37,715 nucleotides of DNA. Origin: Lentisphaerae bacterium RIFOXYA12_64_32 (GTDB taxonomy: Bacteria; Verrucomicrobiota; Lentisphaeria; Oligosphaerales; YB12-FULL-65-16). Location of the stretch: assembly GCA_001803235.1 (NCBI GenBank), contig MHBL01000271.1:1-37715 (forward strand), read 5' to 3'. The notes beneath the pieces were generated by a model. It worked only from the letters and a program-made list of their open reading frames with translations, was not told where the DNA came from and did no database searches. A program made the translations under genes and the position numbers. This document shows, in pieces, positions 31,318-37,715 of the stretch (positions are counted from its first letter, which is position 1; each line of letters opens with the position of its first letter).

Positions 31318-32454
31318 ATGTCGACGGAACGAATACAGGCGGGGCCGCGTCCCGCCGTGCCTGCCGTCAGTGACGGTGAGAAGCACCTGATCTTGGTGGT
31401 GGATGATCTGGAGCCCGCGTTGCGCATCACGGTGGCGCACCTGAAGGCGAAGGGGTACCGCACGCTGGCGGCCACGCGTGGCGAACCGGCGCTGGAGCTG
31501 GCCCGGGAACAACGGCCCGACCTGCTGCTCCTCGACGTCAACATGCCCGGCATGAGCGGTCTTGAGGTGTGCCGGCGGCTCAAGCAGGATCCGGCGACGC
31601 AGCGCATTCCCGTGATCATGATGACGGCGAACAACGAGATCCGCGATATCGTCGTCGGTTTTGAGAGCGGTGCGGACGACTACCTGACGAAACCGTATCA
31701 CGAACTGGAGATGCACGCTCGCATCCGTTCGATGCTGCGCATGTACGACGCGCAGCGGGAACTGGATGAGCTGAACCGGAACTTGGAGCGCAAAGTATCC
31801 GAGCAAGTGCGGGAAATCGAACGCGCGAACCGGTTGAAGCGGTTCTTTTCGCCCCAGATCGTCCAGACGATTCTGGCGGAGAACGCGGAATCCCGGCTTC
31901 GGGACCACCGGCAGGATGTGACCGTGGTCTTCCTTGATCTGCGTCGGTTCACGCCGTTCTCGGAGCGCGCCACGCCCGAGGAAGTCATCCAGACCATCCG
32001 GGAACTGCACGGCACGGTGGGCCCGGTGATTTTCCGGCATGGTGCCACGGTGGAACGCTTTGTCGGCGACGGGATCATGATGTTCATGGGCGATCCGGAA
32101 CCGATGCCCGACCACGCGTTGCGCGCGGTCAGCATGTGCGTGGAGATCCGCAGCACCGTGGAAGTGCTGCGGGAACGGTGGCAGGCTCGCGGCTTTCCGC
32201 TGGGGCTGGGCATTGGCGTGGCCACGGGGCGAGCCGTGCTCGGGTTGGTTGGTTTCGAGGGGCGGGTCGACTACACCGCCCTGGGTTCGGTAACCAACCT
32301 TGCCGCGCGGCTGTGCGGCGAGGCCGACGGCGGGCAGATCCTGATCTCCGAGTCCACCCGGACTGCGATCGGGGACGCCATTCCGACGGTGCCCTGCGGG
32401 CAATTGCAGTTGAAGGGGTTTTCGTCGCCACAAGCGGTGTTCCAGGTCGCGTAG
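31318..32454 (+). CDS. Response regulator fused to class III nucleotide cyclase
   Basis: A 378-residue cytoplasmic signalling protein. The receiver domain (residues about 20-140) has the acidic pair VVDD, phosphoacceptor Asp73 (LLLLDVNMPG), MMTANN and LTKPY. A coiled coil (about 140-185) leads to the cyclase domain with metal-binding Asp207 (FLDLRRF) and Asp251 (FVGDGIMMF), and Asn327/Arg331 (NLAARL). The purine-selecting positions are unusual: Arg (ERFVGD) where adenylate cyclases have Lys, and Ser324 where they usually have Asp. The product is therefore uncertain between cAMP, cGMP and another cyclic nucleotide. ATG 31318 follows GGAG at 31308-31311. ATG 31306 is an alternative. The large kinase gene 188 bp downstream is the likely phosphate donor. 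Confidence 0.88.
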   Translation: MSTERIQAGPRPAVPAVSDGEKHLILVVDDLEPALRITVAHLKAKGYRTLAATRGEPALELAREQRPDLLLLDVNMPGMSGLEVCRRLKQDPATQRIPVIMMTANNEIRDIVVGFESGADDYLTKPYHELEMHARIRSMLRMYDAQRELDELNRNLERKVSEQVREIERANRLKRFFSPQIVQTILAENAESRLRDHRQDVTVVFLDLRRFTPFSERATPEEVIQTIRELHGTVGPVIFRHGATVERFVGDGIMMFMGDPEPMPDHALRAVSMCVEIRSTVEVLRERWQARGFPLGLGIGVATGRAVLGLVGFEGRVDYTALGSVTNLAARLCGEADGGQILISESTRTAIGDAIPTVPCGQLQLKGFSSPQAVFQVA

Positions 32455-32642
32455 GCTTGCACGGGACCGGGAGAGTAAGGCTGAGAGCCGGCAGTGGCAG
32501 ACTCGCCCTGTGCAGGGACTGACGAACCGGCAATCGCCGTTGACGTCGTCGGTCGTGTGTGCGCCTGCTCGGTGTGGCCCTCGATAGACGATGGCAATGA
32601 GGATTGCGAGAAGCGATCGGCGGGCTGCCGAGGGGAGAATCC

Positions 32643-35600
32643 ATGATATCGGTCAGGGCACGCGTAGCACTCATTCTCACCGTTGTTGTCGTCGCTTTCA
32701 TTCTCTTGAACTTCGCGGTCATCCGAGCTGTCATGATCCCTGCCTTCCAGAGTTTCGAGCAGGATGAAGCCAAGCAGTCGGTGGTGCGGTGCGTGGAAGT
32801 CCTGCAGCAGGAATTCCAGGAATTGGACGGGCGCTGCCGTGAAGTGGTCACGTACCGCCAGGTCCAGCGTTTGACGACCGACAGGGACGCGGCGGCGGCC
32901 AAGCTCTACCTGGAAGACATGTTCAAGATGCACTCGCTCGATGTTATCTACCTGTGTGACGAGGAGGGCAACGTGCTGTTCGGCGAGGTGCGCCAGCCGC
33001 TTGAGTCGGGCGGTTCGCAGAAGATGGATGTGCCGTCCCTTCCGACACAGCACTTTCCGGCCCGGCACGCGTTGCTGCAGCACGATGCGGGGGCGGCGCG
33101 GAAGACTGGCATCATCATGGTAAAGGAGCAGGTGTTGCTCGTTGCGTCTCGTCCTGTTCCCGCATCCGGTTTCGGCCGTCGGCAAACGGCCGGGACCGTG
33201 ATCGTGGGGCGGTTTTTCGACGGGCCGGTGGCCGCGCGGCTTCAGAAGAAATCGGGAATGAAGTTCACGCTGAGGACGGCATCGGGCCTGTCCATCCCGG
33301 CCGGTGACATGGGTGACATCATGGAGACCGGCGTGGGCAAGCCGTTGGTGCTGGATGCGGCCGGTCACGAGTATCTGGTGGCCGGCGTTTTCATGGCGGA
33401 CATGAACAGCGTGCCATCGGTCTTTCTCGAGGCGCAGATCCCATTCAAGCTCAAGGAGCAGGGCGAGTTTGCGTTCCGCGTCACAGTGATTGCCATCACC
33501 GAGATCGGCCTGGTTCTGCTCCTGGTCATGTTTTTTGTCTTCCGCCGGACCCTGACGCGGCCGCTGACGACGCTCAACGAGCACGTGGCGCGCGTGGTGG
33601 CGCGGCAGCAACCCGACGACAAGACGGTGATCGTCGAGCGGCAGCCCGCGGGGCCGGTGGATGAGATTTCGCGCTTGAGCCGGGATTTCGACCGGCTTGT
33701 GACGCGGCTCTCGGAGCAGGAACGCAGCCTGGGCGAACGCGAGCAGCGGTTGGCGCGCCAGAACAGCCGCCTGGTGGAACTGGCCAGAAGTCAAAGTCTG
33801 GCCGGTGGCGAAAGTTCGCGGTCCATCAGCGAGATCATCGAGGCGGCGGCCGGGACGCTGGACGTCGAGCAGGTGGCCGTGTGGCTGTTCAGCGATGACC
33901 GGTCGCACGTTTACTGTATGGACTGTTTCCGGCTCGCCAGCGGCCGGCACAGTGCGGCCGGTCGGCGGCGGGTGGTGGACTTCCTCGACTACTTCGAAGC
34001 CGTCGAAGCGGAGCGCATCCTGGCTGCCGAGGATGTGGCTCGGGATCCGCGCCTGCGGCGTTTGGCGGACGCCGAGTTGACCGCCGCGGGTGTCGTGTCC
34101 GTGCTGCATGTGCCCATGCGCCGCGGCGGCCGCACGGTGGGGGTACTGACGCACGAGCATATCGGGCAAAACCGCTACTGGAATGTGGAGGAGCAGAACT
34201 TTGCCTGTTCCATGGCCGACCTGGCCTGTCTCGCCCTGGAAACGTCGCGGGCCGAGCACGCGGAGCGAGCCCTGGAGCGGCGCAGCCGCATCATGGAAGC
34301 GTTGGCCGTGGCGGCCGAGCGGCTGCTGCGTCCGGTTCCCTGGCTGGAGCATGCGGAGGAGATCCTGGGGTTGCTCGGCCGTTCGGTGGGAGCTGGGGCA
34401 GCGCAATTGCTGCGGTTCGAGGAACAGGCGGGCGGCCGGCTCGGAGTCCGGTCGCTGAGCCGGTGGCAGGCTTCTGCAGCTGGTAACGAAGTACTGCCTG
34501 CCGTCAACGGCGAAGTCCTCTGGGGCGGACCGGAGTTGGAACGCTGGCGCGTCCTGCTCAAGACCAACACGGCGATTGCCGGTCAGGCGCGGGATTTCCC
34601 GGTCAGGGAACGTGATTTTCTGCTGCGCAACGGTGTCGACTCGATGGCGGCCGTGCCGGTGTTTGTCGAGCAGCGGCTGTGGGGCGTACTGCAGTTCCAC
34701 GGCGGCGAGCCGGCGGCGACCTGCTCCGGCGCGGAATTGGAGACACTCAAGACGGCGGCGACCATCATTGGGGAAGCGGTGGTGCGGGCTGAGGCGGAAG
34801 AGCGGCGTGCGCACCTGACCGCGGCCATGAGTCAGGCCGCGGAGGCGATCATCATTACCGACCCGAACGGTGTGATCCAGTACATGAATCCCGCGTTTAC
34901 CCGGATCACCGGTTACTCGCGCGAGGAAGCGGTCGGCCGCACGCCGCGGATCCTGAAGAGCGGTGTTCACCCCACCGAGTTCTACCAGGACATGTGGGAC
35001 CGGATCCGGCGCGGTGAGGTCTGGACCGGTCGCCTTACCAACCGCCGCAAGGACGGCACGCTGTACCACGAGGAGTGCACGATCTCCGCGGTCCGTGACG
35101 CGGGAGGCGACATTGTGAATTTCGTTTCGGTGAAGCGGGATGTCGGGCGCCAGGTCGAGCTCGAAACCCAGTTGCGGCAGGCCCAGAAAATGGAGGCGCT
35201 CGGTCAGCTTGCCGGCGGCGTCGCCCACGACTTCAACAACCTCATGACCGTGATCACCATGAACACGGAGTATATCCGGCTGAGCACGGAGGAGGATACC
35301 CCCACCTCCGCGAATCTGGACGAGATCATCCAGGCCGCCGGCCACGCCTCGAACCTGACGCGCCAGCTCCTGGCGTTCGCGCGCCGCCAGTCACTGGAAC
35401 CGGAGGTCATTAACCCGAATCTGATCCTGCTGGAAATGGACAAGATGATCCGGCGTCTGCTGCGTGAGGACATCGAACTGGCCGTGGTGCCGGCACCGGA
35501 CCTCTGCGATGCGCAGGTCGATCGCAGCCAGATCGAACAGGTGATCATCAACCTGGTGGTCAACGCCCGCGACGCGATGAAGGGCAAGGGCAGTCTGGTG

Positions 35601-36338
35601 CTCCGAACGCGGAACGTGACCCTGACGCCGGGTCACCCGGCTTTGGTCACGGGCGGGAAAGCGGGGCCTTACGCGTGCTTGTCATTCACCGATACCGGGC
35701 CGGGCATCAGCAAGGAGTTGCAGAACCGCATTTTCGAACCGTTCTTCACCACGAAGGCGGCCGAGGAGGGCACGGGACTGGGGCTGGCGACGGTGTACGG
35801 CATCGTGCGGCAGCACCAGGGGGTGGTGTCCGTGGACAGCGGCGAGGGAAAAGGGGCGACGTTCAGCATCTACCTGCCGCGTGCCGAATCCCCGGCGCCG
35901 CCGGCTGTTCCGCAACCGCCGGACCTGGGACTGCCGCATGGGACCGAGACCGTCCTGCTGGTCGAAGACCTCGAGGCGCTGCGTAATGTTTCGGCGCAAC
36001 TGTTGCGCCGGCTCGGTTACGCGGTCCTGGAGGCGGAGAATGGGGCGCAAGCGCTGGACGTCGCCAACCGGCACCCGGACGATATTCACCTGCTCTTCAC
36101 CGACGTGGTCATGCCGCTGATGGGCGGCCAGGAACTGGCCGAAAACCTGCAACGCCAACGGCCGGGAATCAAGGTGATCTTCACGTCAGGGTACACGCGG
36201 ACGTTCAAACTCAAGGACGATATTGTGGCCGGTGGCGGGATCCTGATCCAGAAGCCCTATGATCCGGTGACGCTGGGCCACAAAATCCGTGAAGTCCTGG
36301 ACGGCAACGCCACCGGCCCGGTGGTCACCGGCGCGTGA
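32643..36338 (+). CDS. Hybrid sensor histidine kinase (CHASE4-like, HAMP, two GAF, PAS, REC)
   Basis: A 1231-residue membrane sensor. A membrane helix at residues 8-30 and another at about 280-301 enclose a periplasmic sensor of about 250 residues that resembles CHASE4 in size and position. HAMP (about 301-365), a first GAF (393-535), a second GAF (543-712) and a PAS domain (726-836) follow. The kinase has His862 in GGVAHDFNN, NLVVNARDAM, DTGPGI and GTGLGLATVYG. The C-terminal receiver has LLVEDLEALR, Asp1154 (LFTDVVMP) and IQKPY. The ATG at 32643 has GAGGGGAGA about 7 nt upstream. It likely signals to the adjacent receiver-cyclase. The many sensor domains suggest that several cytoplasmic ligands or redox cues are integrated. 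Confidence 0.92.
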   Translation: MISVRARVALILTVVVVAFILLNFAVIRAVMIPAFQSFEQDEAKQSVVRCVEVLQQEFQELDGRCREVVTYRQVQRLTTDRDAAAAKLYLEDMFKMHSLDVIYLCDEEGNVLFGEVRQPLESGGSQKMDVPSLPTQHFPARHALLQHDAGAARKTGIIMVKEQVLLVASRPVPASGFGRRQTAGTVIVGRFFDGPVAARLQKKSGMKFTLRTASGLSIPAGDMGDIMETGVGKPLVLDAAGHEYLVAGVFMADMNSVPSVFLEAQIPFKLKEQGEFAFRVTVIAITEIGLVLLLVMFFVFRRTLTRPLTTLNEHVARVVARQQPDDKTVIVERQPAGPVDEISRLSRDFDRLVTRLSEQERSLGEREQRLARQNSRLVELARSQSLAGGESSRSISEIIEAAAGTLDVEQVAVWLFSDDRSHVYCMDCFRLASGRHSAAGRRRVVDFLDYFEAVEAERILAAEDVARDPRLRRLADAELTAAGVVSVLHVPMRRGGRTVGVLTHEHIGQNRYWNVEEQNFACSMADLACLALETSRAEHAERALERRSRIMEALAVAAERLLRPVPWLEHAEEILGLLGRSVGAGAAQLLRFEEQAGGRLGVRSLSRWQASAAGNEVLPAVNGEVLWGGPELERWRVLLKTNTAIAGQARDFPVRERDFLLRNGVDSMAAVPVFVEQRLWGVLQFHGGEPAATCSGAELETLKTAATIIGEAVVRAEAEERRAHLTAAMSQAAEAIIITDPNGVIQYMNPAFTRITGYSREEAVGRTPRILKSGVHPTEFYQDMWDRIRRGEVWTGRLTNRRKDGTLYHEECTISAVRDAGGDIVNFVSVKRDVGRQVELETQLRQAQKMEALGQLAGGVAHDFNNLMTVITMNTEYIRLSTEEDTPTSANLDEIIQAAGHASNLTRQLLAFARRQSLEPEVINPNLILLEMDKMIRRLLREDIELAVVPAPDLCDAQVDRSQIEQVIINLVVNARDAMKGKGSLVLRTRNVTLTPGHPALVTGGKAGPYACLSFTDTGPGISKELQNRIFEPFFTTKAAEEGTGLGLATVYGIVRQHQGVVSVDSGEGKGATFSIYLPRAESPAPPAVPQPPDLGLPHGTETVLLVEDLEALRNVSAQLLRRLGYAVLEAENGAQALDVANRHPDDIHLLFTDVVMPLMGGQELAENLQRQRPGIKVIFTSGYTRTFKLKDDIVAGGGILIQKPYDPVTLGHKIREVLDGNATGPVVTGA

Positions 36339-36434
36339 TGCGCACTGCCGCGTGCTCGTCCGGTTCTGCGTCGGGGGCTGTGTCGCCCGGTCATCTACGG
36401 ATTATCCAGCGGCACCACGCGACCAGACCAGACC
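36339..36434. other. Short gap between kinase gene and cassette array
   Basis: This 96-bp stretch follows the kinase stop. I see no terminator or gene. The cassette array begins just beyond it. Confidence 0.5.
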
Positions 36435-36495
36435 TCGTCACGCCTTAGCTCTGCCGCGTGCGTACTCGCACGTCGGCAAGAGCGGTTTGTTACCC
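36435..36495 (-). repeat. Degenerate attC site at the end of the right array
   Basis: On the minus strand, R'' GGGTAAC (36489-36495) is followed by TTGCCGACGTGCGAGTACGC and ACGCGGCA. This hairpin is identical in its core to that of the intact site at 37614-37675. The R' position reads GTGACGA (36435-36441), so the essential GTT is lost. R'' does not match the neighbouring R' (GTTGGCC). It appears to be the dead terminal site of the array. Confidence 0.6.
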
Positions 36496-36524
36496 GTGTC
36501 GGTGGTTGTCGTCTGGTCACGGCG

Positions 36525-36644
36525 TCATTCCCGGCGTCCAGGGAATCCGTGCTGGGACGGCGACAGCACTATTCCGGCGCCCCAACCCCTTCCCATGATT
36601 TTGCCATCCATGATTTTGCCATCGGTCTCTGGTCGCCTCATCAT
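36525..36644 (-). CDS. Small open frame of 39 codons in cassette C
   Basis: The frame starts with two ATG codons 12 nt inside the cassette (36642-36644) and ends at TGA 36525-36527. It encodes DGKIM twice in tandem because of a perfect 15-bp duplication (36593-36607 and 36608-36622). The position near the 5' end of a cassette and the sense orientation are right for a cassette gene. The low complexity makes a real product doubtful, and I assign no function. Confidence 0.3.
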   Translation of the reverse strand: MMRRPETDGKIMDGKIMGRGWGAGIVLSPSQHGFPGRRE

Positions 36645-36655
36645 CGTCTTGCCGG

Positions 36656-36714
36656 GGCCAACGCTACGGTGTGCCGCCCGAGGTACGAGGGTCGGCACCA
36701 CTGTTTTGTTGGGT
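36656..36714 (-). repeat. attC recombination site (cassette B), 59 bp
   Basis: On the minus strand, R'' ACCCAAC (36708-36714) and R' GTTGGCC (36656-36662) bound a hairpin GTGCCG-A-CCC/GGG-CGGCAC with a bulged A and loop TCGTACCTC. R'' fits the consensus RYYYAAC. It is the exact complement of R' GTTGGGT of the next site at 37152-37158, as required if one cassette lies between them. The length is that of the classical 59-base element. Confidence 0.88.
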
Positions 36715-37134
36715 GTCGCTCCTGCATTCTCTCTTCAAGAATGGAGGTGGTGCAAGATACGCAATCATTTCGTCCTTCCAACCCAGTGAAGCTGACGATT
36801 GGACAATGATAAACGCAGTCAGTCGTAGGACGAACCGTATGACTACGCCGCCAATAAGCAGGACCGCGATCGTCGCCACTATTGACCCGTGCGTACCGAC
36901 GTATGCTCCGGCACTGCAGGTGATTGTTCCGAGAATCTGAATGAGACCAGGCACGCTCAGTGCACTTGCACGGACGGGATGAAAGAACGTGTGATTGCAT
37001 TCAGGATTGCAGCACCGCGCAGCGAAGCGTGACTCATAGGGCTCGGGCGTGATCCTGATTTCCCCACCACACTGCGGGCAACGCGCCAGCGCGTCATTGA
37101 TCGCTTTGACATGATTCTTCAAATGGTCAAACAT
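36664..37134 (-). CDS. Cassette-encoded zinc-ribbon membrane protein
   Basis: A 156-residue protein of unknown function filling cassette B (36662-37157). The N-terminus has a zinc-ribbon: CPQCGG (residues 19-24) and CCNPEC (41-46), then two membrane helices (GLIQILGTITCSAGAYVG and IVATIAVLLIGGVVIRFVL) and a polar tail. The start ATG 37134 is 23 nt inside the cassette, as is usual for cassette genes, without a strong ribosome-binding site. The final residues (GADPRTSGGTP) and the TAG stop are encoded by the attC itself, with the stop at 36664-36666. Base composition is lower in GC than that of the chromosomal neighbours, consistent with recent acquisition. Confidence 0.75.
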   Translation of the reverse strand: MFDHLKNHVKAINDALARCPQCGGEIRITPEPYESRFAARCCNPECNHTFFHPVRASALSVPGLIQILGTITCSAGAYVGTHGSIVATIAVLLIGGVVIRFVLRLTAFIIVQSSASLGWKDEMIAYLAPPPFLKRECRSDTQQNSGADPRTSGGTP

Positions 37135-37151
37135 GGATGCAGTTTTCGCTC

Positions 37152-37213
37152 ACCCAACGCTACGATTTGCCGCCCGAGCTTTGGCGAGGGTCGGCAACAT
37201 CGATCTGTTCGGC
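37152..37213 (-). repeat. attC recombination site (cassette A)
   Basis: On the minus strand, R'' GCCGAAC (37207-37213) and R' GTTGGGT (37152-37158, consensus GTTRRRY) flank the hairpin TTGCCG-A-CCC/GGG-CGGCAA with loop TCGCCAAAGCTC. R'' is the exact complement of R' GTTCGGC at 37614-37620. The TAG of the cassette A gene (37160-37162) lies in the spacer next to R'. Confidence 0.88.
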
Positions 37214-37603
37214 TCCGTCTTTGCTCGGAGGGTAGATGGCTATGCCGACCCCCGCACCAACGGCCTTTGCAGGCTCAATAGTGTCGGCCGATAGATGATC
37301 ATAGTAGTTGCTGGGTGCAGTTCCCACTTGGTAGCCGATGAAGAACTCCCTTTGCTTAGCAGCGTCCCATTGGTGTCGTTCGTCCGGCCGCAACGCCAGC
37401 ACTCTTTCGCAGACACGGCGAATGCAGTGATCTGCACAGACACCCCCATCGACGTAGAAGAGAAGGTGCGAGAATCCGTCCTTCTGCTCCGTAACGTGTA
37501 TGTAGGTGTCGTCGCTGTCGAACGCAGCAACCAAAGCCGCGAAGGGGGCATCCGTCCTGACATCAATGTCGACGGTAATATAGGTTGTCTCCGGCTTTTC
37601 CAT
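37160..37603 (-). CDS. Cassette-encoded small protein of unknown function
   Basis: A 147-residue protein filling cassette A (37158-37619). The ATG at 37603 is 17 nt inside the cassette boundary. The longer frame upstream would cross the neighbouring attC and is rejected. The sequence (YITVDIDVRTDAP, DDTYIHVTEQKDGFSHLLFYVDGG, DHCIRRVCERVLAL) suggests a compact alpha/beta protein with two Cys near the middle. I do not recognise the family. The last residues (VADPRQSSGGKS) and the TAG are encoded by attC. Composition is lower in GC than in the main chromosome genes. Cassette genes of this kind are often defence, toxin-immunity or unknown proteins, so no role is claimed. Confidence 0.72.
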   Translation of the reverse strand: MEKPETTYITVDIDVRTDAPFAALVAAFDSDDTYIHVTEQKDGFSHLLFYVDGGVCADHCIRRVCERVLALRPDERHQWDAAKQREFFIGYQVGTAPSNYYDHLSADTIEPAKAVGAGVGIAIYPPSKDGAEQIDVADPRQSSGGKS

Positions 37604-37613
37604 CTTTGCATCT

Positions 37614-37675
37614 GCCGAACGCCGGAACTTTGCCGCGTGCGTACTCGCACGTCGGCAACAGTGGCCTTGTTGGCC
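37614..37675 (-). repeat. attC recombination site at the right window edge
   Basis: On the minus strand, R'' GGCCAAC (37669-37675) and R' GTTCGGC (37614-37620) flank the hairpin TTGCCG-A-CGTGCG-AGTA-CGCACG-CGGCAA. The hairpin is almost perfect apart from the bulged A. The 37 bases before R'' resemble those before the attC at 263-323 (both contain CGCC-AGACGA and ACCACCCG or ATCACCCG), so the two edge cassettes are related. Confidence 0.85.
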
Positions 37676-37715
37676 GGGTGGTTCTGCGCCTCGTCTGTGG
37701 CGGCGCACCTTCGTC
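37676..37715 (-). mobile_element. 3' end of a further cassette cut by the window edge
   Basis: Only 40 bases are present. Read on the minus strand in the frame GCC-AAC they encode DEAQNHPAN, like DEAGNHPAN just before the attC at 263-323. This similarity indicates homologous cassettes at both ends of the window. Confidence 0.5.

Noticed and set aside
32271..35345. A 1024-codon open frame on the minus strand.
   Set aside because: It is antisense to the hybrid kinase, is rich in His, Arg and Gln as is typical of shadow frames, and has no motifs or ribosome-binding site.
1..37715. tRNA, rRNA, riboswitch and prophage genes.
   Set aside because: I found no tRNA-like cloverleaf, rRNA segment, recognisable riboswitch consensus or phage structural or integrase gene when reading both strands.

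Overview
The window is GC-rich (about 63-65% by eye) chromosomal DNA of an uncultured-looking bacterium. Two proteins with the H-X9-DG type of prepilin-like N-terminus, two uroporphyrinogen-decarboxylase (UroD) family proteins beside flavodoxin/ferredoxin proteins, secreted carbohydrate-active or esterase-like proteins and very repeat-rich intergenic DNA together suggest the PVC superphylum, most likely Lentisphaerota or Kiritimatiellota. That placement is inference. There are no rRNA or tRNA genes to anchor it.

Layout. 1-587: tail of an integron-type gene-cassette array (attC sites) on the + strand. 588-1021: non-coding, hairpin-rich. 1108-6138 (+): a secreted alpha/beta hydrolase, a sugar-phosphate isomerase-like TIM barrel and a secreted glycosidase-like protein. 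6203-6937 (-): a pilin-like protein with its own promoter. 7111-14096 (+): a TudS/DUF1722 protein with a truncated C-terminus, dapF, an unrecognised 540-residue protein, a methyltransferase, mutY and a 2-keto-3-deoxygluconate-kinase-like gene. 14850-19526 (+): an MsbA-like ABC exporter, a HlyD-like adaptor and a lytic transglycosylase (envelope functions). 19700-22879 (+): bioC followed by a bioD-bioA fusion (biotin synthesis). 23443-30786 (-): a set led by an IclR regulator with two QueG/RdhA-like iron-sulphur proteins, two UroD-family proteins, a membrane flavodoxin-ferredoxin (EFR1 type) and a pilin-like gene. 31318-36338 (+): a response regulator fused to a class III nucleotide cyclase, followed by a large hybrid histidine kinase. 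36435-37715: a second cassette array, on the - strand.

The most notable result is the pair of attC arrays at the two ends. The R'' core of an attC is the exact reverse complement of the R' core of the preceding attC in all three junctions that can be tested. This is the signature of integrase-mobilised cassettes. Both intact cassette genes at the right end stop at the same TAG inside the attC, so the recombination site encodes their C-termini. Both arrays run inward, so any integrase lies outside the window on each side.

The second theme is an unusual density of intergenic repeats. They include two REPIN-like hairpin doublets, at least three families of hairpins with fixed flanks and changing stems, a perfect 59-bp palindrome inside a larger 180-bp inverted repeat, and many heptamer or octamer tandem arrays. 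One hairpin element sits inside the linker of the bioD-bioA fusion. One heptamer array encodes the C-terminus of BioC.
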